Assembly: GCA_018287875.1 (NCBI GenBank) | Contig: JAGVVL010000022.1 | Span: forward strand, 1,550,001 to 1,614,000 | Length of the DNA: 64,000 nt | Source: Nigrospora sphaerica | Taxonomy: Eukaryota > Ascomycota > Sordariomycetes > Amphisphaeriales > Apiosporaceae | Reading direction: 5' to 3' | Shown: one piece after another, positions 13,146-23,500 of the stretch | How positions within the stretch are numbered: position 1 is the stretch's first letter | Layout: each line of letters starts with the position of its first letter | The notes under the pieces: generated by a model | What the model saw: the letters and a program-made list of their open reading frames with translations, nothing else | Databases searched by the model: none | Told to the model about the DNA's origin: nothing | Position numbers and translations under genes: made by a program

Positions 13146-13153
13146 TATATATA
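13146..13153 (+). promoter_or_regulatory. TATA-box candidate of the NmrA-like gene
   Basis: TATATATA lies about 140 bp upstream of the ATG at 13291, a normal spacing for a fungal TATA promoter. Confidence 0.45.
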
Positions 13154-13290
13154 GCGAAATTCGGATTCCTGGCCAAGTCAGACGAGATCGCACCTCAACA
13201 ACTGTCCATCGGTATCTACGTTATATTCTGCCAACGCATTTACTGCCTTCTCTAGCTTTGTCTTCGCTTGACTTGTCCTACTCAAACACC

Positions 13291-14193
13291 ATGTCTGCTG
13301 CCTCGAAGGTTGCGATTGTAGGGGCGTCCGGCGACCTCGGTAACGCGGTTCTGAGCAAGTTACTTGCGAGCAAGCACTTCAGTGTTCGTGTCTTGAAGAG
13401 GGCGGGCTCGTCTGCCACATTTCCCGCCGCAGTCGAGGTCGTCGAGGTCGACATGGACTCGGTCGAGTCTTTGCAGGCGGCCCTCGGCGGACAGGACGCC
13501 CTGGTGTCGACTGTGGGCCAGGCGGGCATAGACGCGCAGCTCAAGCTCATCGACGCCGCCGCCGCCGCCGGCGTTAAGCGCTTTCTCCCCTCCGAGTTCG
13601 GCTCCAACCTCGACAACCCCAACACCCGTGCCATGCCCGTCTATCCCCAGAAGTTGCAGGTCCAGGCGCACCTCAAGGAGAAATGCGCGGAATCGGGAAT
13701 GACGTACACGATCGTGTACAACGCCGCCTTCCTCGACTGGGGCCTTTCCAAGAATTTCCTGCTTGATATGTCCAACTACAAACCGACCATCATCGATGGC
13801 GGTGATGCGCCGTACAGCGCCACCACCTTGGCCACCGTCGGCGATGCTGTCGTGGGCATTCTGACCCACCTGGAGGAAACCAAGAACCGCCCCGTGTACA
13901 TCCACGACATCGTCATTTCGCAGAAGAAGCTGTTCGAAATCGCCAAGAAAGCAGCCCCCAACAAGCCTTGGGAGCCCGTGCATGTGAAGCTCGACGATCT
14001 CACGAAGCGCGCCGACGAAAGACTCGCCCAGGGCGTGTTCGATATGGAGACATTCGCACCGTACCTCTTCCGCGCTCTCATGGACCCTGCTTACGGGGCC
14101 GACTTCTCCGGCAAGACGGATAATGCGCTCCTGGGCATCAAAGGGATTACCGAGGAAGATGTTCTGGAGATCATGAAAGGCGTTTTGAATTAG
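13291..14193 (+). CDS. NmrA-like / isoflavone-reductase-like NAD(P)-dependent oxidoreductase
   Basis: A single-exon gene of 300 aa. I chose the internal ATG at 13291 (context CACCATG) because it places the dinucleotide-binding motif VGASGDLG at residues 10-17, as the family requires. The 51 upstream in-frame residues are leader-like DNA containing the TATA box. Later conserved blocks include KRFLPSEFG, the TYTIVYNAAFLDWGL segment and a C-terminal helical lid. Members act as atypical short-chain dehydrogenases (phenylpropanoid and isoflavone reductases) or as NADP(H) redox sensors such as NmrA, and are frequent in fungal metabolite clusters. Whether it reduces a pathway intermediate here is not shown. 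Confidence 0.88.
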   Translation: MSAASKVAIVGASGDLGNAVLSKLLASKHFSVRVLKRAGSSATFPAAVEVVEVDMDSVESLQAALGGQDALVSTVGQAGIDAQLKLIDAAAAAGVKRFLPSEFGSNLDNPNTRAMPVYPQKLQVQAHLKEKCAESGMTYTIVYNAAFLDWGLSKNFLLDMSNYKPTIIDGGDAPYSATTLATVGDAVVGILTHLEETKNRPVYIHDIVISQKKLFEIAKKAAPNKPWEPVHVKLDDLTKRADERLAQGVFDMETFAPYLFRALMDPAYGADFSGKTDNALLGIKGITEEDVLEIMKGVLN

Positions 14194-15220
14194 TGTCACT
14201 AGGTAGAAAGAATGAAGAAACTCGGCTAAATCCGATTAGCTGCCTCCCTTTAAGTTCCAAGTCTGAAATACTTGTCTAACTCTCGAGGGTCCGAGATATA
14301 CATGGCTTTGAATGGTGTGCTCATCTCATTTTCTCCGTAGCATTGCCTAACCCTATCAATGCCGCGATCAGGCGAGTAACGGGACCGAGATGCAAGTGTT
14401 GACCGAAGATGATGGCGATTAATCAATCTATTGATAGAAGAAAGACAGGAAAGGACCTGTCAGGTCGAAGTGAAAAGACTCCTTCCTTTTACATACTTAC
14501 ACGATGTCGAGAAGAGAGACCGGTTCTTTCAACGATACGAATGCTGACACGGCTTAGCTGACACGACTTAGCCAATCGTCAAGGTTTACGGCGGCCGCCC
14601 AGCCTTTATCCGCTTTGGGAAGGTGGAACGGTAATTCACCCTGATACCCATGGCTGATTCGAGGTAGCCTCGAAGGATTCATCCGTGCAGACGGGGAGTA
14701 ACTAGGCCTTCGGGCTATATGATTGGCCGGGAAGTGAAGGCCTCTCCAGCCCATAGATCCAGCCTCGAGGATGAGCCGGTTGTTGATATTTGCCCATGAC
14801 CAAATTTACTCATAGCTGGGCGTAGGAGCACGGATAGAACTGCGGGGTTCCCCTCGTCGACATCAGGAACAATAAGTATATGCAAGCAAATACGAACCCT
14901 GATCAACCGGGTATTCAGAAGATGGAAACAAGACGCGGCTAGCCAGCAGTCAAGGCGTTCTGGATCCTCATGCAGTAGAAGCAACACGAGCTGACCGCCA
15001 AGGCCAAATCCGAGGTGATTGGATGCGCTGCTGACTGCGCCGCACGCGTAACAGGCACGCCCCAAAGTGCATTAGTTAGAATGAGGAGATTTTATCGGGG
15101 CGTATAGCGGGTCGTTTTGCTATAAATTCCGAGTCATTGGCGCTGTGAAACAGATAGTGAAAACCCAAGCCTAGCAACCACGCCCAAGTACAGCAACCGG
15201 TTTCGCCGACCACTTCAAGG
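14194..15220. other. Intergenic region
   Basis: No coding sequence is supported. It contains the NmrA-like 3' end and the promoter of the small secreted protein gene. Confidence 0.55.
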
Positions 15221-15688
15221 ATGATGTCCTCCTGGATTCCCGCCGTCATGGCCCTTGCCGGCACCGCTGGCGCCGTCGTCACCCTTACGACCGTGACTGT
15301 GACCCACACGGCGCCGTGGCCGACGAACTTTACGCCTTCGCCGATGCCGACGCCCACCGTGGCCGAACCCGTCCCGACCCCCTGCGGCCAAATCTCCATC
15401 TGCGTCGACATGCTCAAGACATGTGGGACCACGGCGGTTCTGACGTACGGAGGGTCCGTTATTCCCCCTCCCCCGTAACGTTGTCAGGCGGCCAGAGCCA
15501 TGACTGACCCCCCGATGTGTAGATGCTACCTGGCCTGCTCTCCCAAGCCTACGTTTGTGCCGCCGCCGTGCCCCACGCCCGACCTCAGCCTCACGACCAT
15601 TACCGTGACTAACACGGGATCGTGGCCGTCTGACATCTCCGGGTTTCCCATGCCGATGCCGACTGTTGTCGTGCCTGGCCCTGTATAG
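15221..15688 (+). CDS. Small secreted cysteine-containing protein with duplicated Thr/Pro flanks
   Basis: Two exons (15221-15453, 15523-15688) give 132 aa. Residues 1-18 form a signal peptide. The mature protein has a central module with six Cys (CGQISICVDMLKTCG, then YGGCYLACSPKPT and a PPPC). The YGGC motif is typical of a group of short secreted proteins in ascomycetes. It forms exactly at the splice junction, which supports the donor at 15454. A competing donor at 15445 also keeps the frame but would delete the YGG residues. The Cys module is flanked by two similar stretches, LTTVTVTHTAPWPTNFTPSP and LTTITVTNTGSWPSDISGFP, which suggests internal duplication. It may be a wall-associated or effector-like protein; no function is known. 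Confidence 0.7.
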
Positions 15689-16178
15689 AGCCGGTGGACC
15701 CCGAGGGACGAGTTTAGCTGGGGGAAGCGAAGTGGATAAAGTTTAAAGGATTTCCAACTGAGCAGGGTCGGAGTATAAGTGACATCCGGGAACCGAGGGG
15801 CCAGTCATGGAGGGCACTGAAAGTGCGGTTTCCGCGGAACCCCAATAAATAAAAAATGACACCTTCCGCATATCAGTCCTATCTATGGTGCCAGTTCCTG
15901 GAGCAGTTGAGGTTATAAACTCCAGGCGCCTTTACACCTCGTTCAATGGGAGTGAGGAGCCCACCTCTGTTGCAAAAAAACCGAGTCACTGAATCGAATG
16001 ATAGCTAGGAGATATCACTTCGATTTAGCGACACATCGTGAATTTTGACACCAGAAGGGACAAAAATATTGGGCAGGGATGATCGGTAACACTGAATTCA
16101 TGTCCATTCTTTTCAAACAGCACCCAACACGACCATATTTTGACCTCCAACCCATATCGAAGTGGGTACTCACACCCC
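15689..16178. other. Convergent intergenic region
   Basis: This is the space between the secreted-protein gene and the 3' end of the methyltransferase gene. I see nothing that looks coding. Confidence 0.55.
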
Positions 16179-17107
16179 CTATTTCCGAGTCACCACAAAC
16201 CTCACCCAGCGGTGATCCTTCTCATCAAAATACAGGTTGCCGGCGTCTCGCACCTCCTCCTCGACGGCTTCGACGTCCCAACTCGTGCCCGTGGCGCGCC
16301 CGACCTCGTCCCACAGCGCCTTGAAGCTGTCGACGTCGTGCAGGAACGTGGTGCGGACGACGCCGCCGAGCGAGCCGAGGGGGCCCTTGGCGCGCTCCTC
16401 GCGGCCGTCGCGGCCGGCGGCGGCGACGCCGCCCGTCTTGCCGACGACCATGACGCCCGGCTGGGGCCGGAGCAGGCGTACGATGCGGGCGCAGGCGCGC
16501 AGCTGCGTCGCCCGGTCGAAGCAGTGCAGGAACATGGAGGCGTGGACGACGTCGACGGAGCCGTCGGCGCACGCGGCCGCCAGCGCGTTGCCGGGGCCCT
16601 CGTCGAGGAAGTCGGCGGCCACCAGCGCCGTGCCGAGCGGCAGCCTGTCGGCGTCGCGGAACAGCCTTTGCCCGCTCGCGAGGAGACCCTCGAGGAGGTC
16701 GGTGCCCATCACGGCGGCCGCCGGCGCCCCGTCGTGCACCAGCTTGCGCAGGTCCTGGCCGAGCCCGCAGCCGACCTCGAGGTAGCGCGTCCAGGCGCCC
16801 GAACGCAGCCTCGCCAGCACCGTCGCGTAGACGGGGAAGGTGGAGAGGGCGAGGTCGGCGAAGAGAAAGGAGCCGACGCAGGGGAAGGGCGACTGTTTCG
16901 ATAATACGTCAGCAGGCACGTGCCCCCCCAGCCGTCAAAGGGACAACCGACCACTCTCCAGGCCTCGTCGCGGACGTCGGCCAGGTGCTTCTCGACGGCC
17001 GAATCCTCGACGCCGGCGTACTGCACGAGGAGCTCGCGCATGGCCGGGTCGACGGGCGGTACCGTCTCCATGTACCAGGGAACCGACTTGGTGAAGAGAG
17101 CCTCCAT
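16179..17107 (-). CDS. SAM-dependent methyltransferase, AusD/Trt5-like
   Basis: Two exons (16952-17107, 16179-16892) give 289 aa. The donor GTCGGT and acceptor AACAG were chosen because the join AWRV|SPFPCVG reproduces the AW-x-V-x-x-YPC spacing I recall for AusD-like enzymes; another donor six bases earlier would shorten it by one residue. Motif I is YLEVGCGLGQD (about residues 90-99). The later DVVHASMFLHCFDR segment is the usual post-I acidic strand and helix. AusD-type enzymes in meroterpenoid pathways methylate a carboxyl group, so a carboxylic-acid substrate is plausible here. It is transcribed in the same direction as the PKS just upstream, with a 490-bp gap. It is therefore a likely tailoring enzyme of the polyketide. 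Confidence 0.85.
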
Positions 17108-17222
17108 GGTGGAATACAACTGCAAAATGTGCCGAAGTCGGGTTAAGGTGGGGCGGATGATATCGGTCAGTCAAAGGGAAGAAGGTCAGAGTTTGGGCCG
17201 TTGGTCTGACGGGGGAATCGAG

Positions 17223-17232
17223 CCCCTTTATA
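17223..17232 (-). promoter_or_regulatory. TATA-box candidate of the methyltransferase gene
   Basis: On the minus strand TATAAAGGGG lies about 120 bp upstream of the ATG at 17107. Confidence 0.5.
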
Positions 17233-17595
17233 CCAAAACCCGAGTGGGCCGGTTTTGTGTTACACAGGCGGACGAAACACACGCCGCCCTAGACGGCCGC
17301 TGTGCGCGTTAAGATGATGCCCGAATGGTTGTTCAGCCATGTGACACTGATTCGACCTTTCCACTTGGTACAAGTCAACAAGCGGACATGGGTGGATGAG
17401 ATATGCTATCAGCTTTCACCATGTCACTAACTACCGGTGCCTAACGCCGTACAAGGCCGGGAGTTCGATCGCAAACCCTCGTAGTGCCACAAACTAAATT
17501 CCCACGGATGATCGTGAAGCCTTTACGCCTTCGTATACCCGTACTGTGTCATGCATCCCGCCTTCGTCCCTCGATTCTTCACGGCCGACCAGGAC
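17233..17595. other. Spacer upstream of the methyltransferase, at the PKS 3' end
   Basis: No gene is visible. A T-loop-like GGAGTTCGATCG near 17460 lacks pairing stems and was not called a tRNA. Confidence 0.5.
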
Positions 17596-20500
17596 CTACT
17601 CTTCCGCCTTCTCCTCCTTCGCAAACCGGCACAGGCGGCTTCCGTTGGCGATCTCGCGGCTCAGCGCCGTGATGCTCTTGTTGCCCATGATGTCGAGGAC
17701 GGCGATGTCGTAGCCGCAGTCGCTGCCGATGTAGTTGCGGAACTCCATGGCGACGAGCGAGTCGACGCCGTAGGCGTGGATGGGCTTGGCGACGTCGATG
17801 TCGTCGCGCGCGAGCGTCATGGTGCGCGCGAGGCGGCGTACGAGGGCGTCCTGGACGAGGGCGGCGGCGGCGTCGAGCCCGTCGGCGAACTTGAGCGCGT
17901 GCGCCACCGAGACGCCGCCCTCGTCCCCGTCGCCGCCGGCGCCGCCGGCCGCCGCCGAGGCCCCGACGGCCCGCAGCTGGGCGAAGAGCGGCGTCTTCAT
18001 GAATGTCGGCTCGGGCAGGCCGCGCGACCGGAAGTCGGCCGACGTCGCGAGGCCGACGGCGACCTGCGCGCGGCCCGGGCGGCGGGCGCGCTCCGCGTCC
18101 AGGTGGAACTCGACGAAGCTCTGGAACTCGTCCTCGCGCACGCCGTCGTGCGCGAAGAAGAAGAGCGGGTTCGCGTTGAGCGTCGCCACGTTCTCGGCGA
18201 TGTAGCCGACGCTCAGGATGTTGCCGAGGTCGAGGGTCGAGGCCGCGAGGCCGCGCGCGCGCCGGTGCCGGGCCAGCGCGTCCTGGAAGCAGTTGCCGGC
18301 CGCGTAGTTGGACTGGCCCCGGTTGCCGACGAGTCCGCAGATGGACGACAGCATGACGAAGAAGTCGACGTCGGCCGGCGTGTGCCGGTGCAGGTTCCAC
18401 GTGCCCGCCACCTTGGGCGCCAGCGCGCCCTCCCACGCCGCCTGCGGCATCAGCTCAAAGGCCGAGTCGAGCAGCTGCATGGCGCCCTGGATGACGCCGC
18501 CGATCTTGGGGAAGCCGTCGCGCGCGGCGGCGTCGAGCGCCGCCACGAGCTGCGCCTCGTCGCTGACGTCGCACCCGATGGCGCGCGCGCGCACGCCCAG
18601 CCGCCCCAGCTCGGCCAGCAGCTCGCGCGCGGCCTCGCCGTCGCCGCCCGAGCGGGACAGGAACAGGAGGTTCTTGGCGCCCTGGCGCGGCTGCGCCATC
18701 CACTTGGCGATGGAGCGGCCCAGGCCGCCGAGGCCGCCGGGAAGCAGGTACGTGCGGTCGGGCCGGAGGCGGGTCGGCGCCGGCGGGCGCGGGACGACCT
18801 TGACGACGTCGTCGGCGTCGGCCGTCAGCACCACCTTGCCCATGTGTTTGCCCTGCTGCAGCAGGCGGAAGGCCTCCTCGATCTGGCCGAAGGTGTAGGT
18901 GGTCTGGGGCAGGGCGGCGTGCACCTTGCCCGTGGCGAACATGTCGAGCACCTCGGCCAGGATGCGCGCCGTCGTGGCCGTGTCGAGCTTGGTGATGGTG
19001 TAGAGGTCGCAGGCGGCGAAGGTGACGCTGCGGCTGAAGGGAAACATGTCGAGCTTGCCGTTGGCGAAGATGTCCCGCTTGCCGATCTCGATAAAGCGGC
19101 CAAACGTGGCGATACAGTTGAAGGACGCCCGCAGCGCCTCGCCCGCCAGCGAGTTGAGCACGACGTCGACGCCCCGGCCCTCGGTCATGCGCATCACGCC
19201 CGCCGCGAACGAGAGGTCGCGGCTGCTGAAGATGTGCGTCTCGGGAATGCCGTAGTCCTCTACGAGCAGCCGCTTCTTCTCGGCCGACGACACGGTCGCG
19301 AACACGGTGGCGCCCATGTTCTTGGCGATCTGGATGGCGGCCTGGCCGACGCCGCCGGCGGCCGCGTGGATGAGGACCGTCTCGCCCTCGCGCAGGCGCG
19401 CCACGTCGCACAGGCAGTAGTAGGCCGTCGAGAAGATGACGGGGATGCCGGCGGCCTCGGCGAAGGCCATGGTGTCGGGGATGCGGGCCGCGATCTCGCG
19501 CGGGATGCGCGTGTGCGTCTGGAACGTGCCGTGGAGGGCCGACAGCACGAGCATGCGGTCGCCGACGCGGACGTCGGTCACGCCGGCGCCCACCTTGGTC
19601 ACGACGCCGGCACCCTCGTGGCCGAACGTCGCCGCCGCCACCTCGCCCATGGCCACCATGACGTCGCGGAAGTTGAGGCCCGTCGCCTTGATCTCGACCT
19701 CGATCTGGTCCGCCGGCAGCGGCTCGGCGTACGCCGGCCAGTCGACAAAGTGCAGCCGGTCCAGGCGGCCCGGCGCCGACGTGCTGAGCATGAGGCTACG
19801 GCTCGGGTCCGCGCCCAGCGCCTGCGGCTGCGGCGCCGGCACCGTCGTGCGCTGGGCGATGAAATCGTTGACGGGCTTGGCGGCGACGAGCCGGTTCGTC
19901 TGGACGACGCCGTCGGCCGAAACGAGGTACTCGGCGTGCCGGTCCGCCGGCGGGCACTTGGCGACGAAATGGTGCTTGTACACGGCCGCGACTTGGTCCA
20001 CCACGTCAGCCGCCGCCGCCGCGTCGGACGCCGGCGCCGGCAGACCCAGGATCACAAGGTCCGCGCCGTCGAGGTCGCGCTCCCAGCGCAAGGTGCGCAC
20101 GAGGCCCGTCACGAGCGCCATGTCGGGGTTCTCGTGCGGGTCGCCCGTGAGCCAGAGGAAGCCGCCGGCCGTGGTGATGAGCTGGCGCAGCGTCTCGAAC
20201 TCGCCGGCGGCCATGCCCGCGGCCAGCAGCGGCGCGAACAGCTCCAGAGTCACAACGCAGCACGTCCGCTTGAGCTTGTGCTGGGCCACGTCGGAAAAGG
20301 CGACGACCGACACGTCCTGGAGTCCGCCCTCGAGGGCGCGGAAGGATTCGGCGATTCGCTCGGCCAGCTGGAGCTGTGCGGGCTCCGACGCGCGCGCGAT
20401 GACGAAGACGCGGTTTACCTTGTCTTCCGGGTCCTCGTCGACGGCGGGCTGCTGCCCGCCCTCGGGCGCCGTGGCGATGATGAGGCTCTGCGCGTGGAGG

Positions 20501-23500
20501 TCCGCCTCGGGCGTGTCGCTGAGCGCGAGGACGTTCTCGCGGAAGCCGTTCTCCCTCAACACGCGCGCCCAGCCCTCGTTGTCCAGCAGGGGCCCCCAGG
20601 GGCGGAAGTCTTCGGTGCTGAGCCACCAGCCGGGGAGCTGGCCGAAGCACAGCGGGCCGGCGACGAACTCGGGCTGGGTGATTTCCTGGAGCAGGAGCTT
20701 TCCGCCGGGGGCGAGGAGGCGGCGCACGTTGGCGAGCGTCGTGGCGAGGTCGGCGGTGGCGTGCAGGACGTTGGCGGCCACGATGACGTCGTAGGCGCCG
20801 TCGTCGAAGCCCTGGGCCTCGACGTCCTTTTCGACGTCGAGCACGCGGAACTCGAGCACGCCGCCGGCCTTCCACTTGGCGAACTTGTGCCCGGCCTTCT
20901 CGAAGAAGCCGGCGCTGATGTCCGTGTACGTGTACCGCAGCAGCCGGGCGTCGCCGGCGCCGCGCCCGCCGCCGGGGCACAGCGCCTCGAGCACCGCCGT
21001 CGACGTGCCGCCCGTGCCGGCGCCGATCTCGAGCACCCGCAGGTCCGCGCCGCGCTTGTGGCCCAGCAGCCGCAGGTACGACGACAGCAGCGCGTGCACC
21101 GGCTCCGTGCCCAGGATCACGCGGTAGTACTCCTCGAGCAGGTCGTCCAGCCCGAACATGAGATGCAGCGCGTCGGCGCCCTCGGCCCCGCGGAGCCCCG
21201 GCACGATGTTGCGCCCCATCCGGCTCGTTAGCCGGCCCTCGGGCCCGCCCGTGGTCTCGAACGCGTCCAGAAACCGCTGGCGCTCGGCGGGCGATGCCTT
21301 CGTGGCTTTCCACGCTGGCGTCTGGTGGATGAGTCCGTCCTGCCCGAAGAGCTCGGCCTGTCGCCGGAGCCAGGCGAGATAGCGCTGCTGGTGCGCAGGC
21401 AGCGTACTCTCGTCGGCCAGTGGAGTTTTCCGGAGCTCCTCGACAGCTTCACTGATGTAGATGGCGGCTGCTAGCTGCAAGTTTTTCAGGCGCTCGAGAT
21501 TGGTGGACCTCGCCGCCGGCGCCTCCAGCTCCGCCGTCTCCTTGCGCAGAACCTTTTCGACCCGTCCCGTCTCCTCGAGCAGGTCGACGTCGGGCGCCCA
21601 GTCAAGGTTGAAACAGATCTCGCGGGCCTCGGCGGCGCCGCCCTGGTTTTCTTGCAAGGGCACGGCCTCGAGGCCGCGCAGGACCAGCCGCACGTCCTGC
21701 TCGGCGGCCTCGCCGCTCCAGACGGTAATGTCGGCGCCGAAACGCTTGTGGGAGGCGAGCTGGGCGGCCGAGTGCACGAGGAGCTGGGCCCCGGGGTCGG
21801 CCTCCATGTCGGCGCTGAGCCACACGCTCTTGATGGCGACGGGCACCATGGGCTCCGTCAGCGGCTTGCCGCCCCCCGTCGACGACGCCTGGAAGGCGAA
21901 GAGGAACAGGTGGATGATGGAGTCGAAGACGGGCGGGTGCACGACGTGCGGCGCCAACGCCTGCGCCGGCATCGAGGACGCAATGTCGGGAAGCACGATG
22001 ATGCCGAGCGCCTGGCCGACCTTGCCCGTGACGTCGGGGTCCGCCGTCTGCACCGCCGTGATGTTGCGGAACAGCGGGCCGAAGACGAGGCCGACGCGCT
22101 CGAGGTCGGCGTACTGCCGCGGGATCTCGACCGACTTGTGGCTGCAGAGCGCCGTCGCATCGGCGAGCAGGCGGCGGTAGAGTCCCGTGCGCTCGGCGGC
22201 CTCGCGGCCGGCGTCGACGGGCCCCGTGGCGATGTGGGCGGACGAGTCCAGCTCGGCGGCGATCTGGCCGCGGCAGTGCTCGAGCCAGCTGCCGTCGTGC
22301 GGACTGAAGGACGTCACCTTCCACTCCCACCAGATGGCGCTGTCGGTGTGCGCCGACTCGGGTAGCCGCCGCATGGACAGCATGACCTCGGTGTCCTCGG
22401 CCTCCTGGAGCTGCAGCGCGCGCGAGATGGCAATGTCGCGCAGGTTGAAGCCCCGCAAGGAGACGCCGTCGTCGCGCAGCTCGTGCAGTTGCCGCACGCC
22501 CTCGATGGCCATGATCAGGTACGACACGCCCGGCACGACTATGCTGCCGGTGACGACGTGGTCCTTGAGCCAGGGCAGCTCGGACACGCGCAGGAAGTTG
22601 CGCCAGCGCGGCTCCTCGGGGTTCCAGTCCGGCACCGTCGTGCCCAGGAGGTCGTGGCGCGCATGCTTGCGGAAGCGCCAGGCTTTGCTGCGCCGGGACT
22701 CGGACCAGTACTCTTGTGCCGGCCCGTGGTTGAAGGGGTAGGGAGGGAGATCTGTCAGGGGGGCGGTTCGCGGATGTGCATCGCTGTCCTGTTGGTTGAC
22801 GGCAGCAAGGTCAACGGGGTATCCGGCGGCTGCGAGCGATGCCATGGCATCCAGCGCCGTTGCGCATGCGTTCTTGTTGCGTGACAGGACCGAGAGGTAC
22901 CGTAGCGCCTTGAGGTTGGGGTCGCTGAGCAGCGCCTCGCGCACGGCGCTCTGCAGTGCTCCGTGAGGGCCGACCTCAACCAGGTGTGTAACAGGCAACT
23001 CGGCGCCACCGCCAATCTTAAGTTGCCGTTTGGCCGTGTTGGCGGTGCAGAGCTGGTGGATGGCCTGCTGGAACTTGACGGGCGACACGAGGTTCTGGGT
23101 CCAGTACGAAGACTTTGCCATCTCAGCCGGGTCGATGGCTTTGCCCGTGACTGATGAGAAGACCTGCACTTCGACTTTGGGGGGGTTCTTCGGTCTCGTG
23201 AGGTCGCCCATGAGCGTGAGGTACTCGTCGGCAACCGGTCGCATGTGGCTCGAGTGGTACGCCTTGCCCACGCGCAGTTTGCGAGCAAACAGCTTACGCG
23301 CCTCGGCTGCCTGCAGCAGCGCGTCGATTTTGGTCTCGTCGCCGGAAATGGTGAGGCTCTTTGGCGAGTTGTAGCAAGCAATGACCAACTCGCCGTCGCC
23401 GAGCTCGTCGTTGACCTCGCGAAACAGCGGCGCCACCTCGTCGGCTGAGCAGCCGACGGCCAACATGGCGCCCTTCGCGCCGTCGGGAGCCGTCCGGGCG

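Noticed and set aside
17430..17495. tRNA-like T-loop (GTTCGATC)
   Set aside because: The flanking bases cannot form the T stem, and no acceptor or anticodon stem can be drawn.
17551..21231. 1226-codon open frame on the plus strand opposite the PKS
   Set aside because: It lies antisense to the KR/ER/MT-coding part of the PKS. Its Arg/Ala/Val/His-rich composition is what high third-position GC produces on the opposite strand. No motif is present.
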